A program made the translations under genes and the position numbers. Under the pieces are notes generated by a model, which was not told where the DNA came from, searched no databases, and worked only from the letters and a program-made list of their open reading frames with translations. A DNA stretch of 64,000 nucleotides from Pedobacter faecalis (lineage in GTDB: Bacteria > Bacteroidota > Bacteroidia > Sphingobacteriales > Sphingobacteriaceae): assembly GCF_030182585.1 (NCBI RefSeq), contig NZ_JARXOW010000001.1, positions 1,054,001-1,118,000 of the forward strand. Direction: 5' to 3'. Each line of letters starts with the position of its first letter. Positions within the stretch are counted from its first letter, which is position 1. Of the stretch, positions 51,738 to 60,033 are shown piece after piece.

Positions 51738-52865
51738 CTATAATATTTCCGAAAGCTTCTTTTCCAAATCTTCTCCGCGTAAATCCAAGGCAACGATCTT
51801 ACCGGATGGGTCGATTAAGAAATTCTGAGGGATGCTTTTAATACCGTACAGTTGAGCAACGTCATTTCCCCAATATTTCAGATCAGATACCTGCGTCCAT
51901 TCCAGACCATCAGCTTTGATGGCCTTGATCCAGTCGGCCGCCTTCCCCGGCCTGTCGAGCGACACGCCGATAACCGTAAAATTCTTATCCTTAAACTTGT
52001 TATAAGCCTTCACAACATACGGGTTTTCTGCCCGGCAAGGCACACACCAGGAGGCCCAGAAATCGATCAGCACATATTTTCCTCTGAAGTCGGCAAGTCG
52101 TACAGGATTTCCGTCAGGATCATTTTGAACGAAAAGCGGGGCCTGTTGCCCTACCCTAACCGCCTTTTGCTTATCAAGCAGCGCTTTATATTCCCGGCCA
52201 ACGATGCTTTGCTTTACTCGAGCCGACAGCCCATTGAAAATTGGCTCTGTCTCCTGCACGTTGATCACGGAGCCACCTGCTTCCCTAAGCACAATAAGGC
52301 TTACAAACGAGTCGGGATGACCCTTCACGAATTTGTGCTGCAAAGATCTACGGAATGCACCTGCCTCGTTATAGGCTGCCACAATTGCCTTTTGAAAGGC
52401 AGCATCCTTTTTCTGTTCGGCAGTGGCCAACCTGCTTTTTTCGCTCACCTTGTTGATCATCAGTTCAGCCGGGCGAATCATCTTTTTGTATGCTGCATAT
52501 TCCTGGTTGATCAGCGAACCTGGAATCCGGGCGTTCTTCAAAGAGTCTTCCGACAATATCTGGATAGCACCAGGCTCCAGGTAAATCATCTCCATATCAG
52601 ATGCAGAGGTTGTTTTGGCGAACCCGGCTCCCTTGTGGTCAATGATTAGCCTGGCCGGGACTGGCTCCTGGATTGTGCCTTTAAATTTAAAGCTACCACC
52701 TTTCAACAGAGCAGAATCAGTTACAACCTGTCCGCCGTTTTGATATAATAGATAGGCTTTTGCAGGCGCGCTTTCATTCCCCACTTTGCCGGTGAGGGTA
52801 AAATTGCGCTGGGCTTGTGCAACAATTGGCAGTACTGAGAACAGGCTTATAATAAGTATTTTCAT
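51738..52865 (-). CDS. TlpA-like thioredoxin with DUF4369 domain
   Basis: A 375-residue exported protein. Start at 52865 gives MKILIISLFSVLPIVAQAQ, a Sec signal; a frame back to 52985 would place it 40 residues in. Residues about 20-110 are a DUF4369 beta domain (FTLTGKVGNESAPAKAYLLY), then helices, and about 245-375 a TlpA-type thioredoxin with WASWCVPCRAENPYV (redox Cys pair, CVPC) and the cis-Pro IPQNF. It probably acts in the periplasm. It follows susD of locus 2 by 16 nt, and such a thioredoxin is a common cargo of this kind of Sus locus. Confidence 0.88.
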   Translation of the reverse strand: MKILIISLFSVLPIVAQAQRNFTLTGKVGNESAPAKAYLLYQNGGQVVTDSALLKGGSFKFKGTIQEPVPARLIIDHKGAGFAKTTSASDMEMIYLEPGAIQILSEDSLKNARIPGSLINQEYAAYKKMIRPAELMINKVSEKSRLATAEQKKDAAFQKAIVAAYNEAGAFRRSLQHKFVKGHPDSFVSLIVLREAGGSVINVQETEPIFNGLSARVKQSIVGREYKALLDKQKAVRVGQQAPLFVQNDPDGNPVRLADFRGKYVLIDFWASWCVPCRAENPYVVKAYNKFKDKNFTVIGVSLDRPGKAADWIKAIKADGLEWTQVSDLKYWGNDVAQLYGIKSIPQNFLIDPSGKIVALDLRGEDLEKKLSEIL

Positions 52866-52881
52866 GTTAAGGATACAGATA

Positions 52882-54336
52882 CTAATAGTTATGACTAAGG
52901 TTTGCATTGTAATTGGTGGCGCTTTGCGGAAATGGAAATATCCATAACGGCGATTCCGGGCTGAGCGAATAGGTGTTACCTTCAATTGTCCGCGTGATGG
53001 CAGGCTTATATTGCGGATCCGTTGTCAGACGCTTAAGATTGAAATAGTTACGCATGGTAAACAGCAGTTCGATGCGTCGGGTCCTTCCGAGCAAAGCCAT
53101 TGCCCCTGCTTCTGTGCTGGCCGATACCGGGGCGTACGTATTGGGATGTATGCGGTTTTGCCGGATCAGATTGATAATCTCCAAAGCGCCATCCAGATCG
53201 CCAGCGCGTAGCAGACATTCAGCTTTGATCAGATACGTATCGCTGGTGGTTAGGCCGGCGGTATTAATGGCATAAGGCGTTGCGGAATTGAGCCACAGTT
53301 TGGAGGTCGGCAGACCGCTGAAAGGGTTGCCGCTGGGATAATACGGCTTTACATAATGGTGGATGATGTTACCAGGCTCATAGATTTGTTCCGTTATCTC
53401 CAGACTCGGTGTGCTAAGCAGCGGATTTCCGCCTTGTGCCATATAAAAGAGGTTTTCCTGTGCGGTTGCCTGAGGCTTGCCGAAAGCTGCCGTTCCAACC
53501 GGCGCAAACAGTCTGTCGTTACTGATGAAACTGTTGATCGCCAGGCTTTTATTTGCTTCAGAAAGCGCTTCCGGATATCTGCGGAGCGACATCAGCACAG
53601 TCGCCTTCACCGCATGGGCAAAGCCAAGGCCAACACGCATGTTATTTTTTGGCGTAGCCGGAAGGCGGTTTAGCTGAAAGCCTGCATCAATATCTGCGAG
53701 GATGTTGGCATAAACCTCTGCGACGGTACTTTTCCGGTTTGGCTCAATGGTAGAATTGTCTTCCTTCACATAAGGCACACCCCCATCAGTTGAAGCAGTT
53801 GCCGGATCATAAGCCTTTGCGTACAGGTTAACCAGCATATAGTGCATGTAAGCCCGCAAAATATAGGACTCGGCTTTGTACTGTTCCGCCAGCGCACGAT
53901 CGCCAGTCGCCACGTCTGCATTTTTAAGCACTACGTTATAGACATTGTTGATCAGAAAATACATCTTCTCGTACTTTACATCGGTTACCGCCAGCAATTT
54001 GCGGTCTACACTTTCATCGTAAACCGTATAGGCATAATGGAGCGTTTGCGGTTTAGCGCTGAGGAGTGAAGGAATGTTGGTAGAATATGCGTAGGTATCG
54101 TTGACCAGGTTACCCACATCGTAAGCTGAAAATGCTGCCTGGGCGGTTGTTTTGGCCGACAAGGTATCGCCGGTAGCAGAATTACTTGTATAATTGAAAT
54201 TCAGGAGCAGGTCCAGATCCGACACCCGGTTAAGGATATTGCTGCCTTTAGGCGTTATTTCGGTGAATTTCTTGCAGGCGGGCAGACCAAAACTTAAACC
54301 CGCAATCGCAAATATGATGATGAATGTTTTTTTCAT
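52882..54336 (-). CDS. SusD/RagB substrate-binding lipoprotein, locus 2
   Basis: A 484-residue outer-membrane lipoprotein: lipobox LPAC with Cys21, then KKFTEITPKGSNILNRVSDL. TPR-like helices (RALAEQYKAESYILRAYMHY, VAEVYANILADIDAGF) and the C-terminal RTRRIELLFTMRNYFNLKRL are SusD features. It follows susC by 10 nt. Sequence similarity to the locus 1 SusD is moderate, so substrates may differ. Confidence 0.94.
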   Translation of the reverse strand: MKKTFIIIFAIAGLSFGLPACKKFTEITPKGSNILNRVSDLDLLLNFNYTSNSATGDTLSAKTTAQAAFSAYDVGNLVNDTYAYSTNIPSLLSAKPQTLHYAYTVYDESVDRKLLAVTDVKYEKMYFLINNVYNVVLKNADVATGDRALAEQYKAESYILRAYMHYMLVNLYAKAYDPATASTDGGVPYVKEDNSTIEPNRKSTVAEVYANILADIDAGFQLNRLPATPKNNMRVGLGFAHAVKATVLMSLRRYPEALSEANKSLAINSFISNDRLFAPVGTAAFGKPQATAQENLFYMAQGGNPLLSTPSLEITEQIYEPGNIIHHYVKPYYPSGNPFSGLPTSKLWLNSATPYAINTAGLTTSDTYLIKAECLLRAGDLDGALEIINLIRQNRIHPNTYAPVSASTEAGAMALLGRTRRIELLFTMRNYFNLKRLTTDPQYKPAITRTIEGNTYSLSPESPLWIFPFPQSATNYNANLSHNY

Positions 54337-54346
54337 GTCCTATAGA

Positions 54347-57300
54347 TTAAAGGTTGACATTTAAACCAAATACATAAGAGGTTGGGATTGCTGCACCGCC
54401 TGTTTCAGGATCGACGCCGACATCATTTCTTGTCCACAACGCTTTTGGATTATTGAGCTGAAACCTTAGTCCGGCTCCTTTTAAACGCAATGTTGATAGT
54501 ACAGACTGTGGCAGTTGGTAGCCAAATATTGCACTGCGCATCTTGATGAAATCTCCGTTGCGCACAAAGGCATCAGAATAGCTGAGCTGTCCGGCCGGCG
54601 GACCCTGCGTGCCGGGATATACCCCTGGCGCGTATCTGCCTGTTCCCGGAATAATAGTATTGGTATTCTCAGGAGTCCAGGCATTGGCAATATAAGCTGG
54701 CATCGATCCGTACGGAACACCTGAAACCACCTCAGGCACCAAAGCACGAAGGGATTGGCCACCGTAATACACGGCCAGGACATAGAGACTGAATCCTTTG
54801 TAGCGAACTTCACTGGTCAGGTTAAGGTTGACTTTCGGATCAGTGGTTCCTGAATACACCATGGCTGCCATGTCGTTACTCGTCAGCGCGATTGTACTCA
54901 AAGCGCCTGCGGCGGTAAGCCACTGCGGCTGACCGATACTGCTAAGTCCGCGGTACTGATAAGAGAACAGGGAATTGACCGGAAAGCCGGTTTTATATCC
55001 ACCCTGTGCCAGGGCGATTGGCGTAGTGGCCACTTCATCGATATAGGTAATTCTGTTTTTGTTATGGCTGAGCACCAGGCCGGTATTCCAACCAAACGCT
55101 TGGCGGTCTGCCGCCTTAAACCAATCATACTGCAGGCTAAGCTCTATACCATTGTTGAGCAGCCCCCCATTGTTGATAATCTGACTGGTGAAACCTTCAG
55201 AAGGATCGAGTCGTTGTGTAACCAGCACATCACTGCTTTTCTTCCGGTACCAGTCGGCCGCCCCATTGAGCCGCCCGCCGAACATCGCAAAGTCGGCCCC
55301 AACGTTGAAAGTTGCCGTTTTCTCCCAGCGCAATTCTGGATTGGCGGCATTGGTTACGACCGACATTGGCTGATTGGTGACGGGATTGAACAGTGTTGAG
55401 TTGGCCGTAAGAAAACTACTGACGCCCTGAACAATATTTCCGGTGACACCATAGGTTGTGCGCAATTTAAGTACATCGACCCAATCGTACTGCGACAGAA
55501 ACGATTCCCGGTGCAGGTTCCAGCTCAAGCCGGCCGACCAAAGCGGCTTGCCTCTAAACTTCTCATCGAGTCCAAATACGTCCGCGTAATCGACCCGGTA
55601 TGAGGCGAAAGCATTGTAGCGCTGATTATAGGTATAGGTGATATTGGCATAGTTGGAATTGAACCGGTGAACGGTTTCAGGAAATACGGCTATCGGACCC
55701 GCGATATAACGACTGTACAGGCTTGCGGTACTAAACCCTGGCTTAAACGCGGTTGTGTTGCGGAAATTGGCCAGCGCCGGAAAACTCACAGAAGTGGTAG
55801 AATGCGACTGAAGCTGATCATCATATCCAAGCAGAAGTCCGCCTGTACCCCTGGTACGCGTCTGTCTGAATTCTGTTCCCGCTATGGCGTCAATGGCATG
55901 ATTCCCAAACGTCCGCTGATATTCGGCTTGTCCTCTTGCAGTCCAGTAGTCGCCCTTCGTGTTCGAGGTAGCGAGATACCCGCCGTTGGCCGGCAACATG
56001 GTGGTATAAACACTCTTTAAAAAGCGCATGGTATAGCTTTCGGCCTCCGCATAGGTAGACGCAGCCAGGTTGTTGTTTTCATATTGGAACTGCGGACTCA
56101 GCGTTAGGCCTGGAACCACTTTTGCGTTCATGTTCAGGTAATAGCGCGTGTTTTGCTGCCGGGTATTCCTGAAGTCCCGGTCGAGCTCGTCGAGGTGGTT
56201 AAAAAGCAGGCTGCTTACCGGTTGCGTAGCGGTATTGGTATTGTACGCATTATAATCTGAGGTGGTGTAATACATCCGGTTGCCGGCTGCATCTGTCAGA
56301 TTCTGGTAGGAAGGCACGTTGAGAGCGCTGCCGGCAAAGGCACTATTGGCCGAACGAACATATCCCAGTACCGAGTTTACGCCATAATTTACATCCAGCC
56401 ACGGCGCTACCTCATAAGTTCCTTTGTAAAAGAGATTCAACTGCCGGTTGTAGGCATTAATAATTCCGCCGTTGCTGTTTTTGTAATTGGCGACTAAGCT
56501 GGATTGAAAGCGTTCCCCACTGGTTCTTACCGCCAGGTCGTATTGCTGCAGCACATCGTTAAGCAAGGCCCGGTTTTTAAAATCCTGCCGAAAGTTATTT
56601 TGCCTGAAGCCTGCAAGCTGCTCATCAAATTGACCCTGGGAAATGTCGCCCTTGGCGAGCTGGTAGTAAGCGTATTGTACCGGGGATATTGGTGTGCCGT
56701 TACTTATGCTGTTGCCTACCGCAGTAACCGCAGCGGCCCGATTGGGATAGAGTCCGCCCGTATTGGCAAACAGATAGTCGTATACCTTAAGTTCTGCATC
56801 GACCTGTTGAGACGGGCTAAGCAAATTATAATCCAGATCTGGCTTCTGTGCCACGGTAACATCGCTGGAGAAGCTTACGCTTGTTCCGCGGCCCCTGGCG
56901 CGCTTGGTGGTAACAACGATGACGCCGTTGGCTGCCCTGGCGCCATAAATTGCCGCAGCAGCCGCGTCCTTTAAGACGGTGATATCCTGAACATCGTAGG
57001 GATTCACATCGGCCAGGGATCCTTCTATCGGCAAACCATCTAACACGACAAGCGGATTCTTGGTCGCGTTTATGGTGCTTACCCCGCGGATGGACGTCAT
57101 GCCGCGATAGGTAACCAAGCCCGGAACCCTGCCTTCCAGATTGTTCAGGATGTTGGGTGTATACCGCGTTTCAAGTTCAGCGCTGCCTACGGTTACTGTT
57201 GCGCCGGTGATCTTTTCTTTGCCAATACGCTGGAAACCGGTATTGACCGTAATCTCTTTTAAGGTATTGGTTTTCAGCTGGAGTGTAACGTTAATTTCTT

Positions 57301-57877
57301 TGCGGCCGTCCAGACTGATCTCCAGTGTTTCCATGGATACACTGGTAAAGACAAGCACGTCGTCCGCAGCCTCGGCAGAAATCGAGAATTTCCCCTCTCC
57401 GTCTGTCATCGTTTGTTTGCCGGAACCTTTTAGGGTAACGGTAACACCTGGTACCGGGAAATGATCATTGTCGGTAACCCGGCCGGTAACGATAAAGCTC
57501 GCCTTTCTTGCCGAGAGCGGATTACGTTCGATAAGCACGGTTCGGTCGGTGATTCGGAAATGTAGGTTTAAGTCTTTCAGTGCAGCATTTAAGGCCTGCT
57601 GAAGACTGGCTTGCTTCACTGATAAGGTTGTTGTGAGCGACTCAGTAATCGTTTTTCCATCGTAATAGATGTCGAAACCACTCTGACGCCTGATTTCTTT
57701 TAGCACCGATTCCAAGGGCGCATTTTTCTGTGTTATGGTGATGAGCTGGCCAAATGACGAGGCACTGACCTGCATGAGGGTGGCTATTAAAATGACGGTG
57801 GTTAATCGCATAACTAGCAATACTTTCTGATATGGCGCTACAGCCACATCAAGTTTCCTGATATAATTTCTGTACAT
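54347..57877 (-). CDS. SusC/RagA TonB-dependent outer-membrane transporter, locus 2
   Basis: A 1176-residue outer-membrane barrel. Signal segment YQKVLLVMRLTTVILIATLM, then the STN domain (APLESVLKEIRRQSGFDIYY), a carboxypeptidase-regulatory-like domain (VTGRVTDNDHFPVPGVTVTL), plug with RGVSTINATKNPLVVLDG and VLKDAAAAAIYGARAANGVI, and the barrel ending GLNVNL. STN links it to the upstream FecR. ATG at 57877 is preceded by the AACCAAACCAAACG tract. Confidence 0.95.
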   Translation of the reverse strand: MYRNYIRKLDVAVAPYQKVLLVMRLTTVILIATLMQVSASSFGQLITITQKNAPLESVLKEIRRQSGFDIYYDGKTITESLTTTLSVKQASLQQALNAALKDLNLHFRITDRTVLIERNPLSARKASFIVTGRVTDNDHFPVPGVTVTLKGSGKQTMTDGEGKFSISAEAADDVLVFTSVSMETLEISLDGRKEINVTLQLKTNTLKEITVNTGFQRIGKEKITGATVTVGSAELETRYTPNILNNLEGRVPGLVTYRGMTSIRGVSTINATKNPLVVLDGLPIEGSLADVNPYDVQDITVLKDAAAAAIYGARAANGVIVVTTKRARGRGTSVSFSSDVTVAQKPDLDYNLLSPSQQVDAELKVYDYLFANTGGLYPNRAAAVTAVGNSISNGTPISPVQYAYYQLAKGDISQGQFDEQLAGFRQNNFRQDFKNRALLNDVLQQYDLAVRTSGERFQSSLVANYKNSNGGIINAYNRQLNLFYKGTYEVAPWLDVNYGVNSVLGYVRSANSAFAGSALNVPSYQNLTDAAGNRMYYTTSDYNAYNTNTATQPVSSLLFNHLDELDRDFRNTRQQNTRYYLNMNAKVVPGLTLSPQFQYENNNLAASTYAEAESYTMRFLKSVYTTMLPANGGYLATSNTKGDYWTARGQAEYQRTFGNHAIDAIAGTEFRQTRTRGTGGLLLGYDDQLQSHSTTSVSFPALANFRNTTAFKPGFSTASLYSRYIAGPIAVFPETVHRFNSNYANITYTYNQRYNAFASYRVDYADVFGLDEKFRGKPLWSAGLSWNLHRESFLSQYDWVDVLKLRTTYGVTGNIVQGVSSFLTANSTLFNPVTNQPMSVVTNAANPELRWEKTATFNVGADFAMFGGRLNGAADWYRKKSSDVLVTQRLDPSEGFTSQIINNGGLLNNGIELSLQYDWFKAADRQAFGWNTGLVLSHNKNRITYIDEVATTPIALAQGGYKTGFPVNSLFSYQYRGLSSIGQPQWLTAAGALSTIALTSNDMAAMVYSGTTDPKVNLNLTSEVRYKGFSLYVLAVYYGGQSLRALVPEVVSGVPYGSMPAYIANAWTPENTNTIIPGTGRYAPGVYPGTQGPPAGQLSYSDAFVRNGDFIKMRSAIFGYQLPQSVLSTLRLKGAGLRFQLNNPKALWTRNDVGVDPETGGAAIPTSYVFGLNVNL

Positions 57878-58088
57878 TCGTTTGGTTTGGTTGTGCAGAT
57901 GCGCCAGCTGCTTTGCTAAGGGCTATGGCGGACTGCGTTAAAACTTGATTTTTTTCAATGAAGCGGCCGAACCTTGCCGGAGGTGCAGCGAACACCTCTG
58001 GCTTCTTTTCAGCCTCCTGGTTTGTGGTAGATCTACGTCATGTTTTTTCCTTTTTAGTTTGATAATCGGTTAGCTGTCAATGTGCTGG
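57878..58088. other. FecR-SusC intergenic leader, locus 2
   Basis: About 211 bp on the minus strand between fecR and susC. It holds a stem of 10 positions (57976-57985 with 57993-58002, one mismatch) and an outer GAAGC/GCTTC pair. The arrangement parallels the hairpin in locus 1. Confidence 0.5.
57976..58002 (-). terminator. Hairpin between fecR and susC, locus 2
   Basis: Minus strand GCCAGAGGTG, loop TTCGCTG, CACCTCCGGC. No T-run follows closely. It may cut transcription or stabilise the susC mRNA end. Confidence 0.45.
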
Positions 58089-59306
58089 TCATCTGGAAAC
58101 GTATATGGTCTTGTCCTTCACTTTGAAACGTACCTGGCCGGACGACGCGATAAGTTTCAATACGGCAGACAATTGATTGTTTCTTGATATCCATCCCCCG
58201 GTTTCCAGATCGTCTGGCACGGATGAATCGTAGACGATGTCTACATCGTACCAGCGGGCGATTTTGCGCATTGCGGTTTTAAATTCGACATGGTTCAGGT
58301 AAAAATCACCATCCTTCCAGTCTGTGACGCTTTCCAGGTCGACCGCAGAGACTGTGATTTTACCACTGCTGTTTACAGCCTGGCTGCCGGGCCGGAGCAA
58401 AACATCCTGAACGAACCCTTTATTTTTAGCCATGGTGGCCCGCACGCGGACGCTTCCCTCTAGCAGGGTTGTGGTAACATTGGGCTCGTCTTCGTAACTA
58501 TTGATATTGAAATGCGTACCCAGCACCACTACCTGCTGATTTTTTGAGGACACAAGGAAAGGTCGCGCCTTATCTTTGGCAACCTGAAAATAAGCTTCGC
58601 CGCTCAGGCTAACTTCGCGGCTGCCATTCTTAGCGAAATTAACGGGATAGGTTAACCGGGAATCAGCATTGAGCCAGACTTGAGATCCATCAGGCAGCCT
58701 GACCTGGTAGGTCTGGCCCCTGGCTGTCGATAGCGTATTATTTCCGCTTTGGCCGGAAGCCAAGTCGCCGGTCACGGTGTAAACCAGCTCGCCTTCTGCC
58801 GACTTACTAACAATTACTCCGCCTTGACTGGCTAGCTGTCCGCTCGCAGCTTCTGCCAGAACGACCTTAGTCCCATTAGACAAGGTCAAAGTTGCACCTT
58901 GCCCGCCAGGTGCAATCTGAACTGACAAGCCGGGATTTTGCTGCTGCTTATCTGCTTGTGGTGTATTGAAAAACCACAGACCAGATATGATCAAGGCTAT
59001 GGCGGCAGCGGCCGAGAGTATTGTTGGCCAAAGCCTGACGCGCCTGCTCTCAGTGCTATCAGGGTTTCTTGCACTTGAACTTGATATACTTGCACTAATA
59101 TGGCTATAGATCTCCTCAATGGCCGCGGAAGTCAATGCGCCTTGTTGATCGGTTCGTGCCAAAAACTCCGCGTCTTGACTAAGTGCTGCCTCCCACTCTC
59201 CTGAATGACCGCCTGCGCTGAGCATCTGAAAAACCTGATCGAGTTCTTCAGTGCTGCACTGTCCGTTGATGTATCTGGTAAATAGTTGTACTTTTTCTGC
59301 GTCCAA
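58089..59306 (-). CDS. FecR-family anti-sigma/signal transducer, locus 2
   Basis: A 405-residue single-pass inner-membrane protein. The N-terminus (about 1-90) would hold the sigma, the membrane segment is at about 92-113 (LWPTILSAAAAIALIISGLW), and the periplasmic part has ARGQTYQVRLPDGSQVWLNA and LSGEAYFQVAKDKARPF, with a C-terminal STN-type domain (FKTAMRKIARWYDVDIVYDS). Between sigma and susC as in locus 1. Confidence 0.92.
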   Translation of the reverse strand: MDAEKVQLFTRYINGQCSTEELDQVFQMLSAGGHSGEWEAALSQDAEFLARTDQQGALTSAAIEEIYSHISASISSSSARNPDSTESRRVRLWPTILSAAAAIALIISGLWFFNTPQADKQQQNPGLSVQIAPGGQGATLTLSNGTKVVLAEAASGQLASQGGVIVSKSAEGELVYTVTGDLASGQSGNNTLSTARGQTYQVRLPDGSQVWLNADSRLTYPVNFAKNGSREVSLSGEAYFQVAKDKARPFLVSSKNQQVVVLGTHFNINSYEDEPNVTTTLLEGSVRVRATMAKNKGFVQDVLLRPGSQAVNSSGKITVSAVDLESVTDWKDGDFYLNHVEFKTAMRKIARWYDVDIVYDSSVPDDLETGGWISRNNQLSAVLKLIASSGQVRFKVKDKTIYVSR

Positions 59307-59384
59307 AATTCCCTTGTTTTATTGCTTATACAATTGGCGGCGCATTTACATATATCCGAAATGCAAAAAAATAATAAACAGGTT

Positions 59385-59978
59385 TTAATGATGGCCAGAG
59401 AGGTATGCAATGACCAGCAGAATCGCGTTTTTGAAGGAGATGTATTCCCGGATTATCCTCAGCGCTTTTACCATCTGGGCGTTTACGGTGCCTTCGGTGA
59501 TGCCGAGTTCGGCTGCCGCTTCTCTGTAAGACAGTCCTTGTATCTTGCAGCGGATGAACACCTGGCGACATTGCTCCGGAAGTTTCTCCATCGCTTCGTT
59601 TAACACCGCGTTGCCTTCCGTAAACTCAATCTGCCAATCGGTAGTATTTTCTATAGGTATGGCATATTTGCGTATCTCTTCCAGAATGGAATGTTCATGC
59701 CGCGCACGTTTAAGCAGGTTCAATAAATGGTTTTTAGCTATGCTGTAGAGATAGGTTTTGAAAGGCTGGGTGCTATCAATCTGTGCCCTCTTTTCCCATA
59801 TTTTAACGAAAACATCATGCACCACATCTTCAGCCAATTGCTTTGATTTTGCTGTTCTGATGATGAAATGGTGAAGTTGAACGACATGCATATCATACAA
59901 TGGCCGCAAAGCGTTCTCATCCCCCTCTTTAAGCAGAAGGACCAGTTCGGTTTCGTTAAGACCATGGTATCTTGACAT
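59385..59978 (-). CDS. ECF-type RNA polymerase sigma factor (FecI-like), locus 2
   Basis: A 197-residue ECF sigma factor, start at 59978 (MSRYHGLNETELVLLLKEGD); a 9-residue longer frame has less typical residues. Sigma-2 has ALRPLYDMHVVQLHHFIIRT and AEDVVHDVFVKIWEKR; sigma-4 has SYREAAAELGITEGTVNAQM. It heads the second sigma-FecR-SusC-SusD-TlpA set. Confidence 0.92.
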   Translation of the reverse strand: MSRYHGLNETELVLLLKEGDENALRPLYDMHVVQLHHFIIRTAKSKQLAEDVVHDVFVKIWEKRAQIDSTQPFKTYLYSIAKNHLLNLLKRARHEHSILEEIRKYAIPIENTTDWQIEFTEGNAVLNEAMEKLPEQCRQVFIRCKIQGLSYREAAAELGITEGTVNAQMVKALRIIREYISFKNAILLVIAYLSGHH

Positions 59979-60033
59979 TTGCCAATGATAGCGATATTTT
60001 AGCAATTACATTTCATTTAAGAAATTTACCTTA

